Source: Lacinutrix sp. Bg11-31
GTDB lineage: Bacteria; Bacteroidota; Bacteroidia; Flavobacteriales; Flavobacteriaceae
Reading direction: 5' to 3'
Length of the DNA stretch: 64,000 nucleotides
Assembly: GCF_002831665.1 (NCBI RefSeq)
Contig: NZ_CP025118.1
Location: forward strand, 62,001 to 126,000
A program made the position numbers and the translations under genes. Positions 1-9,488 of this stretch are shown here, piece by piece. Each line of letters starts with the position of its first letter. Within the stretch, counting starts at the first letter, position 1. The notes under the pieces were generated by a model that searched no databases, had not been told where the DNA came from, and saw nothing but the letters and a program-made list of their open reading frames with translations.

Positions 1-100
1 AATCTGTTAGTCTTGTAATACCTCCAACAATTACCATGATGAAGATTAAAATACAGCCAGTAAAAAGCCAGTAAATTACTTTTTTGTTATCTTTTTTCAT
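1..100 (-). CDS. ctaA: Heme A synthase (CtaA/Cox15), N-terminal fragment
   Basis: Only the first 33 codons lie in the window; the gene continues past the left edge. The visible protein starts MKKDNKKVIYWLF and runs into a first membrane helix ending in VGGITRLTD. A hydrophobic helix followed by GG-x-TRLT is the N-terminal signature of CtaA/Cox15, the membrane enzyme that oxidises heme O to heme A for cytochrome oxidase. The start codon directly abuts the stop codon of the gene upstream of it (the acetyltransferase), so the two are probably co-transcribed. The family call rests on a short piece and is therefore good but not certain. Confidence 0.75.
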   Translation of the reverse strand, partial: MKKDNKKVIYWLFTGCILIFIMVIVGGITRLTD

Positions 101-556
101 TTAATCCAATATTTTTTTAAAGCACAGGCTGTTTTCCATGTCTTTGTATTGTCCGTAATTTGGAATAATACTGTACTCACAATTTTTATAAAATGAAACA
201 GCTTCAACTTGTCGAATGCCAGTTTCTAGAACTAAAGATGAAAACCCACTTTCTTTAGCCCAAAGTTCTAATGTTTTTAGAATATTGCCAGCAATACCTT
301 GCCCTCTATAACCCTGTGCTGTAAACATGCGTTTAATTTCAGCAGAAGTATTGTTGTTAAAAGGTTTGAAAGCGCCACAGCCAACAGGTATATTGTCCTT
401 GTAAGCAATAATAACATGTTTTAAAACATCGATATTATTAAACTGATTATAAAAATCATGCTCATCACCATCAGTAATTTTTAAGTAACTGTCGAGTGCT
501 TTTACTAGAGCAATAAAATCTGGATTTTCAGAATCTGTTTTTATAATATTCAGCAT
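101..556 (-). CDS. GNAT-family N-acetyltransferase
   Basis: The 151-residue protein has the length and layout of a single-domain GNAT acetyltransferase. The acetyl-CoA pyrophosphate loop is visible around residues 94-103 as RGQGIAGNIL (the Q/R-x-x-G-x-G/A motif), preceded by a strand with KRMFT and followed by an ETGIRQ segment and a FYKNCEY segment typical of motif B. It probably transfers an acetyl group from acetyl-CoA to an amine; the substrate cannot be told from sequence. It lies 2 bases after the CCA-adding enzyme gene and directly before ctaA, as the middle gene of a same-strand run. Confidence 0.85.
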   Translation of the reverse strand: MLNIIKTDSENPDFIALVKALDSYLKITDGDEHDFYNQFNNIDVLKHVIIAYKDNIPVGCGAFKPFNNNTSAEIKRMFTAQGYRGQGIAGNILKTLELWAKESGFSSLVLETGIRQVEAVSFYKNCEYSIIPNYGQYKDMENSLCFKKILD

Positions 557-558
557 AA

Positions 559-1977
559 TTAATCTGAAATTTTTAAACCTAAAGCTTTTCCTTTTTCTAA
601 CATTAAATTAAAAGCAGCTTCGTGTTCGTTTGGTATGTCTCCTTCTAAAATGGCTTCTTTTATAGCTTCTTTAATAAGGCCTATTTCTCTTGAAGGTTTT
701 ATGTTAAAAGTTTCCATAATTTCTTCACCAGAAACTGGTGGCTGAAAATTACGAACGCTATCTTTCTCTTCAACTTCAACTATTTTCTCTCTAACAATTT
801 TAAAATTGTTGTGATACTTGTTAAACTTCTTTGGGTTCTTTGTAGTAATATCTGCTTCACAAAGCGTCATTAAATCTTCTACGTAATCACCAGCATCGAA
901 CACTAAACGTCTCACGGCAGAATCTGTTACAATATCCTGAGCCAAGACAATTGGCCGCGAGCTCATAAATACTAATTTTTGTACAAATTTCATTTTGTCA
1001 TTAAGCGGCATTTTTAAACGCTTAAATAAATGATACACCATTTTAGAGCCTTCAAATTCATGAGCATGAAATGTCCAACCTACTTTTTTGCTAAATCTTT
1101 TTGTTGGTGCTTTTCCAATATCATGGAGTAGTGCAGCCCAACGTAACCACACATCGTTTGTGTGTTTTGCAATATTATCTACAACTTCTAAGGTGTGGTA
1201 AAAGTTATCTTTATGTTTTTGTCCTTCAACTTCATCTATGCCTTTTAAGGCTGTTAACTCTGGAAGGATATATTTTAATAATCCTGTTTCTTCTAAAAGT
1301 AAAAAGCCAATAGATGGTACTTTGCTTTCTAAAATTTTATTAAGCTCTACAACAATACGCTCGTTAGTAATTATCTTAATACGTTCGTTATTTCTTGTTA
1401 TAGCTTCAAGCGATTCTTTTTCAATTATGAATCCTAGTTGCGTAGCGAAACGAATAGCTCGCATCATACGTAAAGGATCATCGCTGTAGGTGATGTCTGG
1501 ATCTAAAGGTGTACGAATTATTTTGTACTCTAAATCTTCAACACCATTGAAAGGGTCTAATAAATCACCAAAATTAACTTCAGATAAATCAAGTGCTAAT
1601 GCATTAATACTAAAATCGCGACGGTTTTGGTCGTCTTTCAACGTGCCATTTTCTACTACAGGATTTCTGCTGTTTTCGTTGTAAGACTCTTTGCGTGCTC
1701 CAACAAATTCGACTTCTATATCGTCAAGTTTTAGCATTGCAGTTCCGTACGTTTTAAAAACTTGAACTTTTGGTTTGTTGGGAAGGTTTTTAGCAACTTG
1801 TTTTGCTAAAGCAATACCGCTTCCAATGGCAACTACATCTATATCTTTTGCATCACCACGTTTTAATAAATAATCGCGTACAAAACCTCCAATAACGTAG
1901 CTGTCGAGATTTAATTCGGCAGCAGATTTGGAAATTGTTATAAAAATAGTGTGGTTTAGTGCTTCTTTGTGATTCAT
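559..1977 (-). CDS. cca: CCA tRNA nucleotidyltransferase with HD domain
   Basis: This 472-residue protein has the class II nucleotidyltransferase head: GGFVRD near residue 30, then DIDVV carrying the two metal-binding aspartates, followed by a RRDFSINAL motif that binds the template-free nucleotide pocket. A central RNA-binding region follows, and a C-terminal HD phosphohydrolase domain shows LLHDIGK around residue 285. Such enzymes add or repair the CCA end of tRNA; the HD domain gives phosphatase or phosphodiesterase activity in some members. It is followed closely by the acetyltransferase and preceded by the threonylcarbamoyl-AMP synthase gene 16 bases away, so an operon is likely. Confidence 0.92.
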   Translation of the reverse strand: MNHKEALNHTIFITISKSAAELNLDSYVIGGFVRDYLLKRGDAKDIDVVAIGSGIALAKQVAKNLPNKPKVQVFKTYGTAMLKLDDIEVEFVGARKESYNENSRNPVVENGTLKDDQNRRDFSINALALDLSEVNFGDLLDPFNGVEDLEYKIIRTPLDPDITYSDDPLRMMRAIRFATQLGFIIEKESLEAITRNNERIKIITNERIVVELNKILESKVPSIGFLLLEETGLLKYILPELTALKGIDEVEGQKHKDNFYHTLEVVDNIAKHTNDVWLRWAALLHDIGKAPTKRFSKKVGWTFHAHEFEGSKMVYHLFKRLKMPLNDKMKFVQKLVFMSSRPIVLAQDIVTDSAVRRLVFDAGDYVEDLMTLCEADITTKNPKKFNKYHNNFKIVREKIVEVEEKDSVRNFQPPVSGEEIMETFNIKPSREIGLIKEAIKEAILEGDIPNEHEAAFNLMLEKGKALGLKISD

Positions 1978-1993
1978 TCTCTTTGCTAACTAG

Positions 1994-2569
1994 CTATTCG
2001 CGTATAATTTTTACGCCACCACTATTACTTAATTTTATAATAGTTGAAGGGTTTCCTCCGTTTTTTTGTTGGTGCAAATTTACTACATAATCTACGCCTT
2101 TTAAAATTGCTTCATCTATTTCTTTAAAGGATTTAGGTGCTGGTTTTCCTGCAAGATTTGCCGATGTAGAAACTATTGGTCGCCCTAAATATCGAATTAT
2201 TCTTTTACAAAAATCGTGGTCTACAATTCTTATAGCTAAAGTGTTATCATCTGCTACTAAATTTTCAGCAACTCCAGCTGGAGCATCGTAAATAACTGTT
2301 GTAGGTTTATCTGCAATATCTAAAATAGTATATGCCATTTTAGGTACATTATCCACATGCCTTTCTAGCATACTGTAGTTGTTTACCAAACAAATTAACG
2401 CTTTGTTATCTACTCTTTGTTTTAGCTTGTATATTTTTTGTACAGCTTCAGCATTTGTAGCATCACAACCAATTCCCCATACAGTATCTGTTGGATATAA
2501 AATTAGTCCACCGCGTTTTAAAACTTCTAAAGCTTTTTCTATTTCTTCTTTCATTATTTCTTGAGACAT
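1994..2569 (-). CDS. tsaC: L-threonylcarbamoyladenylate synthase (TsaC/YrdC family)
   Basis: The protein belongs to the Sua5/YciO/YrdC family, which makes threonylcarbamoyl-AMP for the t6A37 modification of tRNAs reading ANN codons. Visible signatures are LYPTDTVWGIGCD near the start, KLKQR with KALICLV (the ATP/bicarbonate pocket), and STSANLAGK. I chose the ATG giving MSQEIMKEE, about 191 residues. A further in-frame ATG lies 42 bases upstream, but it falls in front of a good TATCTTTG -7 box, so it would precede the transcript start. It heads the same-strand run cca, acetyltransferase, ctaA. The YciO subgroup is the main alternative. Confidence 0.87.
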   Translation of the reverse strand: MSQEIMKEEIEKALEVLKRGGLILYPTDTVWGIGCDATNAEAVQKIYKLKQRVDNKALICLVNNYSMLERHVDNVPKMAYTILDIADKPTTVIYDAPAGVAENLVADDNTLAIRIVDHDFCKRIIRYLGRPIVSTSANLAGKPAPKSFKEIDEAILKGVDYVVNLHQQKNGGNPSTIIKLSNSGGVKIIRE

Positions 2570-2592
2570 ATTGGCTTTAATTTTAGAGTATG

Positions 2593-2600
2593 CAAAGATA
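2593..2600 (-). promoter_or_regulatory. Bacteroidota -7 box (TATCTTTG) for tsaC-cca run
   Basis: On the minus strand the sequence reads TATCTTTG, an exact match to the Bacteroidota primary-sigma -7 consensus TAnnTTTG. It lies 23 bases before the ATG chosen for tsaC, giving a leader of roughly 17 bases. It decides the start codon, because the longer reading would begin upstream of transcription. Confidence 0.6.
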
Positions 2601-2678
2601 ATAAATATCAATTTTGAAATGATTAATAGAGCCTTTAAAAATGAAGAATTAATACATTACAATAGCTTAGGTATAAAT

Positions 2679-3863
2679 CTAATTATAAAAGTCTGTCATG
2701 GTTTTAATAAAAGCAGCACGACCGCTTTGTTTAATAATATAAGATCTTATATTTTTTGGGTTAAAAACGGGCTGTTTGTTTTTAATTTTCAACAAACTTT
2801 GGGCAATAGCTTCAGCGTCTTTTATGTTAACTAACATGCCGGTTTCTGCTGTAATAGAATCTTCTACACCACCACTTTTTGTTGCTATAACAGGTTTTCC
2901 ACAAAGCATAGCTTCTCTTACTGCAACACCATAGGTTTCTGCTATACTTGTAGATACAAAAACATCGCATGTTTGAAGTTTAGAGTTGATTTCTGTTCGG
3001 CTAAGTTGTGGGTAGAACTTACATTTATCCAAGACGTTATATTTTTTAGCTAAAGCTTCAAAGTAGGTGCTATTAGCTTTAGAGCCATTATTAAAAGCTG
3101 CATTTCCAATAATTATGGATTCAAAGTCGTCTTTACTTATAGTTTGAAAAGCCTCTAAGCTTTTAAAAAATGTTTCTGTATCCTTAATTAATTGAGAATA
3201 GGTTATCGTAACAATAGTAAATTTGCTATTTGCTTGATTAGCGTTTATTTTAAATTTGTTTTCATCCATTAAATTCCAAATAATCTCAGGATTACAGTCC
3301 ATGCTATTCATTAAAATACTGCGTTGTTGGTGATAACTTACTGCACCAATTTTAGAAGCATTTTCAATAGCCTCTTTAATACCTTTCTGTACCTTTTTGT
3401 TATAATAATTTAATATAAACGTTTGGTGTTCAGTAATTACAAACGGAATGTTATTGCTTGTCGATAAGGCGTGCGAGTAAATTCCAGCATTTGCACTACA
3501 TTGTGCATGGATAAGTTCTGGTTTCCAATGGGCTGTAATAGTTTTGAAAGCCGCTTGATAAGATTGCTTACTCTTTTTTAATTTCCATTTTTTAGGCCAT
3601 TTTTTATAATGATAAATATAAAAAGAATAGGCCTCTGGATCTTGCATTAAGTAGTTACGATTAACACCATTTCTTTTAAGAACACTTTTTAATTTAATTT
3701 TTAAATACTTAAATAGTTTAAGCTCTTTTTCGATGCCAAATAGAATTTTAATATCAAATCCATTATCATTAAGTAATTGAGCTTGTTCCCTAAAAAAAGA
3801 TCCGCCTAGCTCATTACCTGCGTTTGGATACCAAGAGGGTATAACTAGGATTTTCTTGCTCAT
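2679..3863 (-). CDS. Glycosyltransferase family 4
   Basis: The 394-residue protein is a GT-B-fold retaining glycosyltransferase. It opens with ILVIPSWYPN, an N-terminal strand and glycine-rich region typical of GT4, and has HAQCSANAG in the acceptor domain. Near residues 315-328 it shows the nucleotide-sugar motif E-x7-E as ETYGVAVREAMLCGKP. It probably adds a hexose during cell-surface polysaccharide or LPS assembly. It starts the sugar block and is divergent from the DegT aminotransferase gene, with about 280 bases between them. The sugar donor and acceptor cannot be told. Confidence 0.87.
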   Translation of the reverse strand: MSKKILVIPSWYPNAGNELGGSFFREQAQLLNDNGFDIKILFGIEKELKLFKYLKIKLKSVLKRNGVNRNYLMQDPEAYSFYIYHYKKWPKKWKLKKSKQSYQAAFKTITAHWKPELIHAQCSANAGIYSHALSTSNNIPFVITEHQTFILNYYNKKVQKGIKEAIENASKIGAVSYHQQRSILMNSMDCNPEIIWNLMDENKFKINANQANSKFTIVTITYSQLIKDTETFFKSLEAFQTISKDDFESIIIGNAAFNNGSKANSTYFEALAKKYNVLDKCKFYPQLSRTEINSKLQTCDVFVSTSIAETYGVAVREAMLCGKPVIATKSGGVEDSITAETGMLVNIKDAEAIAQSLLKIKNKQPVFNPKNIRSYIIKQSGRAAFIKTMTDFYN

Positions 3864-4108
3864 ACATTATGTTTTAATATTCCTTTCATTACTCAAATTA
3901 TTAACTAATTGAGTTTTGTTTTCTTTTTCAAGTTGCAATTTACGATATAATCTATGCTTTTTAAATAGCCTAGCCTTTAATCTTTAAAAAATCTAGTCTT
4001 GTTTTTTTAGATATTTAAGTCTTGGTTTTATGGGTTTTAAAGATGATAAATATATTAATGCTCTTGTTATGAGGGTTAATGATTTCAATATATAATAAAA
4101 AAATTATG

Positions 4109-4116
4109 TAGTTTTG
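4109..4116 (+). promoter_or_regulatory. Bacteroidota -7 box (TAGTTTTG) for the aminotransferase operon
   Basis: TAGTTTTG matches TAnnTTTG and sits 29 bases before the ATG of the DegT-family gene, implying a leader of about 23 bases. It lies in the intergenic stretch between the divergent GT4 and aminotransferase genes, where I see no other recognisable element. Confidence 0.5.
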
Positions 4117-4145
4117 TTTACACTACCTTATGGATTGATATATAA

Positions 4146-5237
4146 ATGAAGAACGAAAGAATTAATGTTACTAAAACTTTTTTGCCAAAGCAAAGTGAGT
4201 ACCAAAAAATACTAAGTAGATCTTGGGATAAAAGCTGGATTACCAATAGAGGCGAGCTTGTTTTAGAGTTAGAGAGTAAGATAAAAAAGCAATATAATGT
4301 GTCTAATATTCTGGCGACCACAAACGGAACATTACCACTACAAATAGCCATTAAATGTTTAGGTTTAAAAGGTGAAATAATTACAACGCCTTTTAGCTAT
4401 GTGGCAACTACTTCCGGTATTATTTGGGAAGGTTGCAAGCCTATTTTTGTTGATGTAAATAAAGATACTTTTAATATAGATCCATTAAAAATTGAAAGCG
4501 CAATAACTCCTAAGACGTCTGCAATATTGGCGACACATGTTTTTGGAAATCCTTGCGATATTGAAGCTATAGAAAAAATCGCAAAAAAGCATGATTTAAA
4601 AGTTATTTACGATGCTGCACATTGTTTTGGTGTAAGTTATAAGGAGCAATCTGTTTTCGAGTATGGAGATGTAAGCACGTGTAGTTTTCATGCTACCAAA
4701 ATATTTCACACAGGAGAAGGAGGTGCATTGTTTGCAAAGGATAAGGCGTTGTTTGATAAGTTGTATTACCATCATAATTTTGGACATAAAGGTGCTTCAG
4801 ATTTTCATGGTTTAGGAATAAATGCTAAAATTAGTGAGCTTCAAGCAGCAATGGGATTAGCTGTTTATCCACATTTAGATTCAATTTTCGAAAGAAGAGA
4901 AACACTTTATAAGTTATATAAAAAAGAACTAGAAGGGAAGGTTAAATTTCAGAAAATTATAAGCAATTGCGACTATAATTACTCTTATATGCCAGTTGTT
5001 TTTAAATCTGAAAAACAATTGCTTCTGGTTATTGAAGAACTTAACAGTAATAATATATTTCCAAGACGTTACTTTAATCCGTCATTAAACACAATAGATT
5101 ATGTTAATGGTGAAGTTATGCCAATTTCAGAATCTATATCTGCTAGAATTTTATGTTTGCCATTGTATTTCGATTTAGGTGAAGAAAATGTAGTTAGAAT
5201 AAGTAATTTAATAAGTAATAGTATTTCAAATGAATAA
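4146..5237 (+). CDS. DegT/DnrJ/EryC1/StrS-family sugar aminotransferase
   Basis: This PLP enzyme of 363 residues converts a keto-sugar nucleotide to an amino sugar. The family's active-site lysine is K185 in CSFHATKIFHTGEGG, and the cofactor-binding aspartate is D156 in IYDAAHCFG. TTNGTLPLQ near residue 60 contacts the PLP phosphate. It overlaps by 8 bases with a PglD/NeuD-like acetyltransferase. Aminotransferase plus PglD-type acetyltransferase is the classic pair for making an N-acetylated 4-amino-4,6-dideoxyhexose (bacillosamine- or viosamine-like); that product is an inference. No matching 4,6-dehydratase is seen in the window. Confidence 0.9.
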   Translation: MKNERINVTKTFLPKQSEYQKILSRSWDKSWITNRGELVLELESKIKKQYNVSNILATTNGTLPLQIAIKCLGLKGEIITTPFSYVATTSGIIWEGCKPIFVDVNKDTFNIDPLKIESAITPKTSAILATHVFGNPCDIEAIEKIAKKHDLKVIYDAAHCFGVSYKEQSVFEYGDVSTCSFHATKIFHTGEGGALFAKDKALFDKLYYHHNFGHKGASDFHGLGINAKISELQAAMGLAVYPHLDSIFERRETLYKLYKKELEGKVKFQKIISNCDYNYSYMPVVFKSEKQLLLVIEELNSNNIFPRRYFNPSLNTIDYVNGEVMPISESISARILCLPLYFDLGEENVVRISNLISNSISNE

Positions 5238-5871
5238 AAAAGAAATTTATTTAATTGGAGTAGGAAACTATACCGAAGTTATTATAGAATTAGCCATAGA
5301 TTGTGGCTACACTGTAAATGGTTTATATCATTATAATAACGAGAGAATAGGTGAGGAAGTTTTAGGTATAGCTATTATTGGTTGTACAGAGGATTTGTTT
5401 AAAACAGACATTAAAGGAAAGCAATTTGCTTTAACAATGGGTGAAAATAAATTACGTAGTGAAATGGCTTCTAAGATTAAAAGTTTGGGTGGTTTTACGC
5501 CAAACCTTATACATCCAACAGCGTTAATAAGTAAATCTGCTACTATAGGTTATGGCTGTTTTATTCATTTCAATGCTGTAATTTGGACTAAATCGATATT
5601 AGGTAACGACTGTGTTGTAAGTCCAAATGCAATGATAGCACATCATTCGGAAATAGCTGATGCTTGTTCCGTAGCTTCGTTTTCGGTAATAGGAGCCTAT
5701 TGTAAAGTTGGAAAACGCGTGCTTTTTGGAGTTAATTCTATAGTTTTGCCTAAAGCATTAATTATTGGTGATGATTGTATTGTTGGAGCTAAAGCTAATG
5801 TTACTAAATCTTATCCTAATAATTGCTTACTTGTTGGAAATCCTGCAAGAAAAATTAAAGACTTAAATTAA
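5230..5871 (+). CDS. PglD/NeuD-type sugar O/N-acetyltransferase
   Basis: The 213-residue protein has the two-part layout of PglD and NeuD: an N-terminal Rossmann-like substrate domain beginning with IYLIGVGNYTEV, then a left-handed beta-helix of hexapeptide repeats (ISKSATIGYGCFIH, VSPNAMIAHHSEIAD, VGKRVLFGVNSIV). A histidine pair (AHHSE, around residue 137) sits where the catalytic base is in PglD. It overlaps the aminotransferase gene and directly precedes a glycosyltransferase gene, consistent with acetylating the amino sugar before transfer. Confidence 0.88.
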   Translation: MNKKEIYLIGVGNYTEVIIELAIDCGYTVNGLYHYNNERIGEEVLGIAIIGCTEDLFKTDIKGKQFALTMGENKLRSEMASKIKSLGGFTPNLIHPTALISKSATIGYGCFIHFNAVIWTKSILGNDCVVSPNAMIAHHSEIADACSVASFSVIGAYCKVGKRVLFGVNSIVLPKALIIGDDCIVGAKANVTKSYPNNCLLVGNPARKIKDLN

Positions 5872-6789
5872 ATGAAACCACTATTAAGTATTTGCTGTAC
5901 AACTTATAATCAAGAAAAATATGTTGCGCAAACCTTAGACGGGTTTTTAAAACAAAAAACCAATTTTTCTATAGAAATTATTATTCACGACGATGCCTCT
6001 ACAGATAAAACACAAGACATTATTAGAGCGTATGCTAAAAAGGATTCAAGGATAAAATTAATACTACAAACAGAGAACCAATATTCTCAAAATATTAAGC
6101 CAACTGCGAACTTCTGTATTCCAATGGCTACTGGTAAATATATCGCTTTATGCGAAGGAGACGATTATTGGACAGACGATTTAAAACTACAAAAGCAAGT
6201 CGATTTTTTAGAGGCTAATCCCGAATACGTTGTGTCTTGGACCAATTATAAAATTTTTAAAAATAACGAAATCATTGAAAACGATTTTAGTTATAATGAA
6301 GCTGAAGTTACTATAGATTATAACAATTTATTTACACCATATTCTACATATACCTTAACTACAGTTTTTAAAAAAGAGGCACTAGATTTAGAATTATATA
6401 AGTCGCTTAAGTATTCTAAGGATAACTCTTTATATGTTATGTTATTGCAAAAAGGGAAAGGTGTTTTCTTGAACTTTTTTGGAGCCGTTTATAGAATACA
6501 TGAAGGTGGAGTCTATTCTTTGCAATCAGATTTTTTTAAAAATTATTCTTCATTTCTAAACTTAAATGAAGTAATACAAGTAATACCAGAATCTCAAACT
6601 AAAAACATTAATAAAATAATTAAATCTTTAGCCAATGGAGCTGCATTTGCTGTTTTGAAGGCTAAATATGCAGGAGAAAAACTTACCGAAGTTCAACAGC
6701 GTTTTATGGATAGTCATTTTAAAAGAGCACCATTTAAAACAAAGTTTAAATACTACAAGAGAATCTTTAAGTACAAATTTTTAAAATAG
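5872..6789 (+). CDS. Glycosyltransferase family 2
   Basis: The 305-residue protein starts with LSICCTTYNQEKYV and has IIIHDDASTDKT near residue 40, the nucleotide-binding part of the GT-A fold. ALCEGDDYWTD near residues 97-107 carries the DxD-type metal motif. EGDDYW is typical of a GT2 subgroup common in Bacteroidota surface-sugar clusters. The start codon follows the stop of the acetyltransferase with no gap, so it is the third gene of that operon and probably transfers the amino sugar or the next residue. The tail overlaps the convergent neighbour by 9 bases. Confidence 0.87.
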   Translation: MKPLLSICCTTYNQEKYVAQTLDGFLKQKTNFSIEIIIHDDASTDKTQDIIRAYAKKDSRIKLILQTENQYSQNIKPTANFCIPMATGKYIALCEGDDYWTDDLKLQKQVDFLEANPEYVVSWTNYKIFKNNEIIENDFSYNEAEVTIDYNNLFTPYSTYTLTTVFKKEALDLELYKSLKYSKDNSLYVMLLQKGKGVFLNFFGAVYRIHEGGVYSLQSDFFKNYSSFLNLNEVIQVIPESQTKNINKIIKSLANGAAFAVLKAKYAGEKLTEVQQRFMDSHFKRAPFKTKFKYYKRIFKYKFLK

Positions 6790-7776
6790 ACATTTAAAAA
6801 AGAGTACAATCGCATCTAATGTTGGGATTTTAGAATAATACCCAGAGTCGTTTTTAATGTATTTATAATAAGATCTATTATTTTCTTTGCAATTCCTAAT
6901 GGTTCTTATCATTACCTTATCTATGTGTGCTATAAATAAACTGTGATTGTAAACACCTTTTTTAGTATTTAATGCTATAAGCTCTTTAGAAGCTTCAATA
7001 GTATTTATTACTTCGTTTTTGGTAAGTCCTTTTTGTAAATTAACAACATTTAAATAAGAGTCGATATTTGCATCATTATATAAAACACCTAAGTTTATTA
7101 ATTGTTTTTTTTTGATGATGAACTCAGATTTTTTTAAGTTTTCTGCTTTAGTTTGGCTAATATTGTTAGGATGCCATCTATACTGTAGTAGAGATTCTTG
7201 AATATTATAGAATTTAGTTTTAGCAATTAATTGGCTCCATAGGCCATAATCTTCGGCAGGAACATATTTGTTTTCAAAACGCAAGTCTCCTAAATGAGAT
7301 TTTTTAAACATTATAGTAGGATTACCAATACAGCAGTTGCTTAGCATTTGTATTTTTAATCTGTCATGAGTTTCTTCATGTTTAATCACTTTGTTTTCCT
7401 TATCTCCAAAAAAAGTAAACCATGTACCGCAAACACCGTAATCTGGATTGCTTTTTAAAAAGCTTAATTGTTTTTCGAAACGTGTTGGTAGTGCAATATC
7501 ATCTGCATCAAGTAAAGCAATAAACTCTGTTTCGGCAAGTGTTATACCTTCATTTCTTAAAGTTGCAGGACCAACATTTTTAGACTTTGTAATAACAGCT
7601 ATTCTAGAGTCTTTTAACTTGTAATTTTCTAAAATTTTTGCTGTTTGGTCTTGAGAATTATCGTTTAAAATTAACAATTTAAAATTGGAGAAAGTTTGGT
7701 TTAGTACGCTGTCTATAGACTCTGCAATAAATTTATCTCCATTATAAACAGGCATTATTACTGTAAGTTCTGTCAT
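6781..7776 (-). CDS. Glycosyltransferase family 2
   Basis: This 331-residue inverting GT2 enzyme opens with LTVIMPVYNGDKFIAESI. It continues with ILNDNSQDQT, then FIALLDADDIAL, whose DADD is the metal-binding motif, near residues 95-98. A conserved ED (PAEDYGLWSQL) near residue 180 supplies the probable catalytic base. It reads against the operon to its left, with 9 bases of tail overlap, and is separated by only 2 bases from the next minus-strand gene, so those two form a pair. Donor and acceptor are unknown. Confidence 0.87.
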   Translation of the reverse strand: MTELTVIMPVYNGDKFIAESIDSVLNQTFSNFKLLILNDNSQDQTAKILENYKLKDSRIAVITKSKNVGPATLRNEGITLAETEFIALLDADDIALPTRFEKQLSFLKSNPDYGVCGTWFTFFGDKENKVIKHEETHDRLKIQMLSNCCIGNPTIMFKKSHLGDLRFENKYVPAEDYGLWSQLIAKTKFYNIQESLLQYRWHPNNISQTKAENLKKSEFIIKKKQLINLGVLYNDANIDSYLNVVNLQKGLTKNEVINTIEASKELIALNTKKGVYNHSLFIAHIDKVMIRTIRNCKENNRSYYKYIKNDSGYYSKIPTLDAIVLFFKCLF

Positions 7777-7778
7777 GC

Positions 7779-8627
7779 TTATTTGAATAGAAATTTTGCT
7801 TTTTGCGCACTGTTTTTTCCGAAAATAAAAGATTTAGATACTTTTTTGTCTTTAAAATTTTCTATTATTTCATTAAAATCCTTGCCTTCTATATATTCAA
7901 GCGTTGGCCATTCTTTTTTATCAAATGGATGAAAATCTTTATGGTCTTTATAATTGCCTTTATTTATAGATTTCCAGAATTCAAAAAAGGAATCAACATC
8001 AAAATCTATATTGTGTCCCCAATTATCTAATTTAAATTTCAGTTCTTTTTCATCTCTGCTCCAAGATTGGTGTATAGATATAAATGGAACATACCATTTT
8101 TCTTGGTTTTTGTTTTTTCTAGCTCTAGTATAATTAGCTTTTGTTGTACCTAAATAATAGTTAGTATAAGTTGGGCAGTATAAAATTCCATCTTCAAGAA
8201 CTTTGTAAACATCAACCATAAAAGAGCAAATTTGAATTGCTTTCTTTCCTGTTAATTTCTTTTTGTTTTTTCTTAAATGCTCAGTAAATCCTTTAAAATC
8301 TACAAAATATTCATCTGCATCAATTTGAATACAAATACCATCTCCCATTTGCTCAGCAAGCATATTTCGTTCTCTGGTATCATTTTCCATTGCATTTAGA
8401 GAAGCGTCGTAAAAATCATCTTCGTAAATTGTGATTTTATTATCTGTATCAAACTCTTTAACCCAATTAAAAAAATTAGGATCGACTTTAAATGTGTTTC
8501 CAGACCAAGTTTGTCTGTTAATATCCAATGCTAAAGTAATGGCATTAGTATGCTCATAAACTAAAGGAATAGAGATTTTTAAAAGTTCGTAATCGTATGC
8601 AACTAAGAAACCAACGTTTATTTTCAT
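7779..8627 (-). CDS. Glycosyltransferase-like protein with DAD motif
   Basis: I start this gene at the ATG giving MKINVGFLVAYDYELL (about 282 residues). An in-frame ATG 78 bases upstream would overlap the divergent gene and adds a sequence unlike the family. The protein resembles GT2-like enzymes: RERNMLAEQM is followed by ICIQIDADEYF, with a DAD metal motif near residue 113. It lacks the usual N-terminal PxYN motif, so assignment to a named family is uncertain. It is paired with the GT2 gene 2 bases downstream, pointing to a role in the same glycan. Confidence 0.65.
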   Translation of the reverse strand: MKINVGFLVAYDYELLKISIPLVYEHTNAITLALDINRQTWSGNTFKVDPNFFNWVKEFDTDNKITIYEDDFYDASLNAMENDTRERNMLAEQMGDGICIQIDADEYFVDFKGFTEHLRKNKKKLTGKKAIQICSFMVDVYKVLEDGILYCPTYTNYYLGTTKANYTRARKNKNQEKWYVPFISIHQSWSRDEKELKFKLDNWGHNIDFDVDSFFEFWKSINKGNYKDHKDFHPFDKKEWPTLEYIEGKDFNEIIENFKDKKVSKSFIFGKNSAQKAKFLFK

Positions 8628-8699
8628 AATTTTTAATAAAGTACGAATATAAATAATTTTAGAATTTGTAAGTTGCAAAAAGTGAATTAATACTATTAT

Positions 8700-9476
8700 A
8701 TGCAAAGTAAACTAGCGACTATAGTCATCCCAATTTATAAAGTTAATCTTTCGGAGTCTGAACAAATGTCTTTAAACCAATGCTTCAAGGTTTTGGGAGA
8801 TTTCGATATTGTTTTTGCGCATCCAGAAAATCTAGATGTAAGTTCGATAAATAAGGATGGTAAAGCGAGAACAGAGGCATTTCAAGATCATTATTTTAAA
8901 ACTGTTTTTGGTTATAATAGTCTAATGCTGTCTGAAGTGTTTTACGAACGTTTTTTAGATTTTAAATACCTGTTAATCTATCAGTTAGATGCGTTTGTTT
9001 TTAAAAATGAATTAATAGAATGGTGTGAAAAAGGATACGATTATATTGGAGCACCATGGATAGCATCGCCAAATACAATAGTTAAGAAAGTTTTAAGTTT
9101 ATTCGATTCTAAAAGAAAGAAAGAGCGTAGCAAAATATTTTTTAAAGTAGGAAATGGTGGGTTTTCATTACGTAACGTTTCTAAAAGTTATGAAATAGCT
9201 AAAGCATTAAAACCTGAAATTGAAGCGAATTTAAAGCGAGAGCAAAACGATTTTTATATTATGGAAGATGTGTTTTGGTCTATAACGGTACCAAAACATT
9301 ATCCAGATTTTAGTATTCCATTTTATAAAGAAGCTTTAGGTTTCGCGATGGATAGAAAGCCAGGTTTAGCATTAAAACTAAACAATAACAAGCTTCCGTT
9401 TGGTTGTCATGGTTTCGATAAGCCAAAGGTTGAAGCCTTTTGGAAAGACATTTTAGCATCAAATTACGTTGGATAA
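8700..9476 (+). CDS. DUF5672-family putative glycosyltransferase
   Basis: The 258-residue protein matches the DUF5672 pattern. It opens with ATIVIPIYKV, has LLIYQLDAFVF near residues 94-104, then WCEKGYDYIGAPW, and a glycine-rich VGNGGFSLR. QLD takes the place of the metal motif, and YIGAPW plus GNGG-FSLR are hallmarks of this GT-A-like group found in polysaccharide clusters. No biochemical function is firmly established for it. It is divergent from the GT pair on its left and convergent with the WaaE-like gene on its right, so it is probably transcribed alone. Confidence 0.75.
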   Translation: MQSKLATIVIPIYKVNLSESEQMSLNQCFKVLGDFDIVFAHPENLDVSSINKDGKARTEAFQDHYFKTVFGYNSLMLSEVFYERFLDFKYLLIYQLDAFVFKNELIEWCEKGYDYIGAPWIASPNTIVKKVLSLFDSKRKKERSKIFFKVGNGGFSLRNVSKSYEIAKALKPEIEANLKREQNDFYIMEDVFWSITVPKHYPDFSIPFYKEALGFAMDRKPGLALKLNNNKLPFGCHGFDKPKVEAFWKDILASNYVG

Positions 9477-9488
9477 AATGTACCTTAA

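Noticed and set aside
2571..2834. Plus-strand frame of 87 codons between tsaC and GT4 genes
   Set aside because: It lies antisense to the GT4 C-terminus and the tsaC promoter, with no family resemblance.
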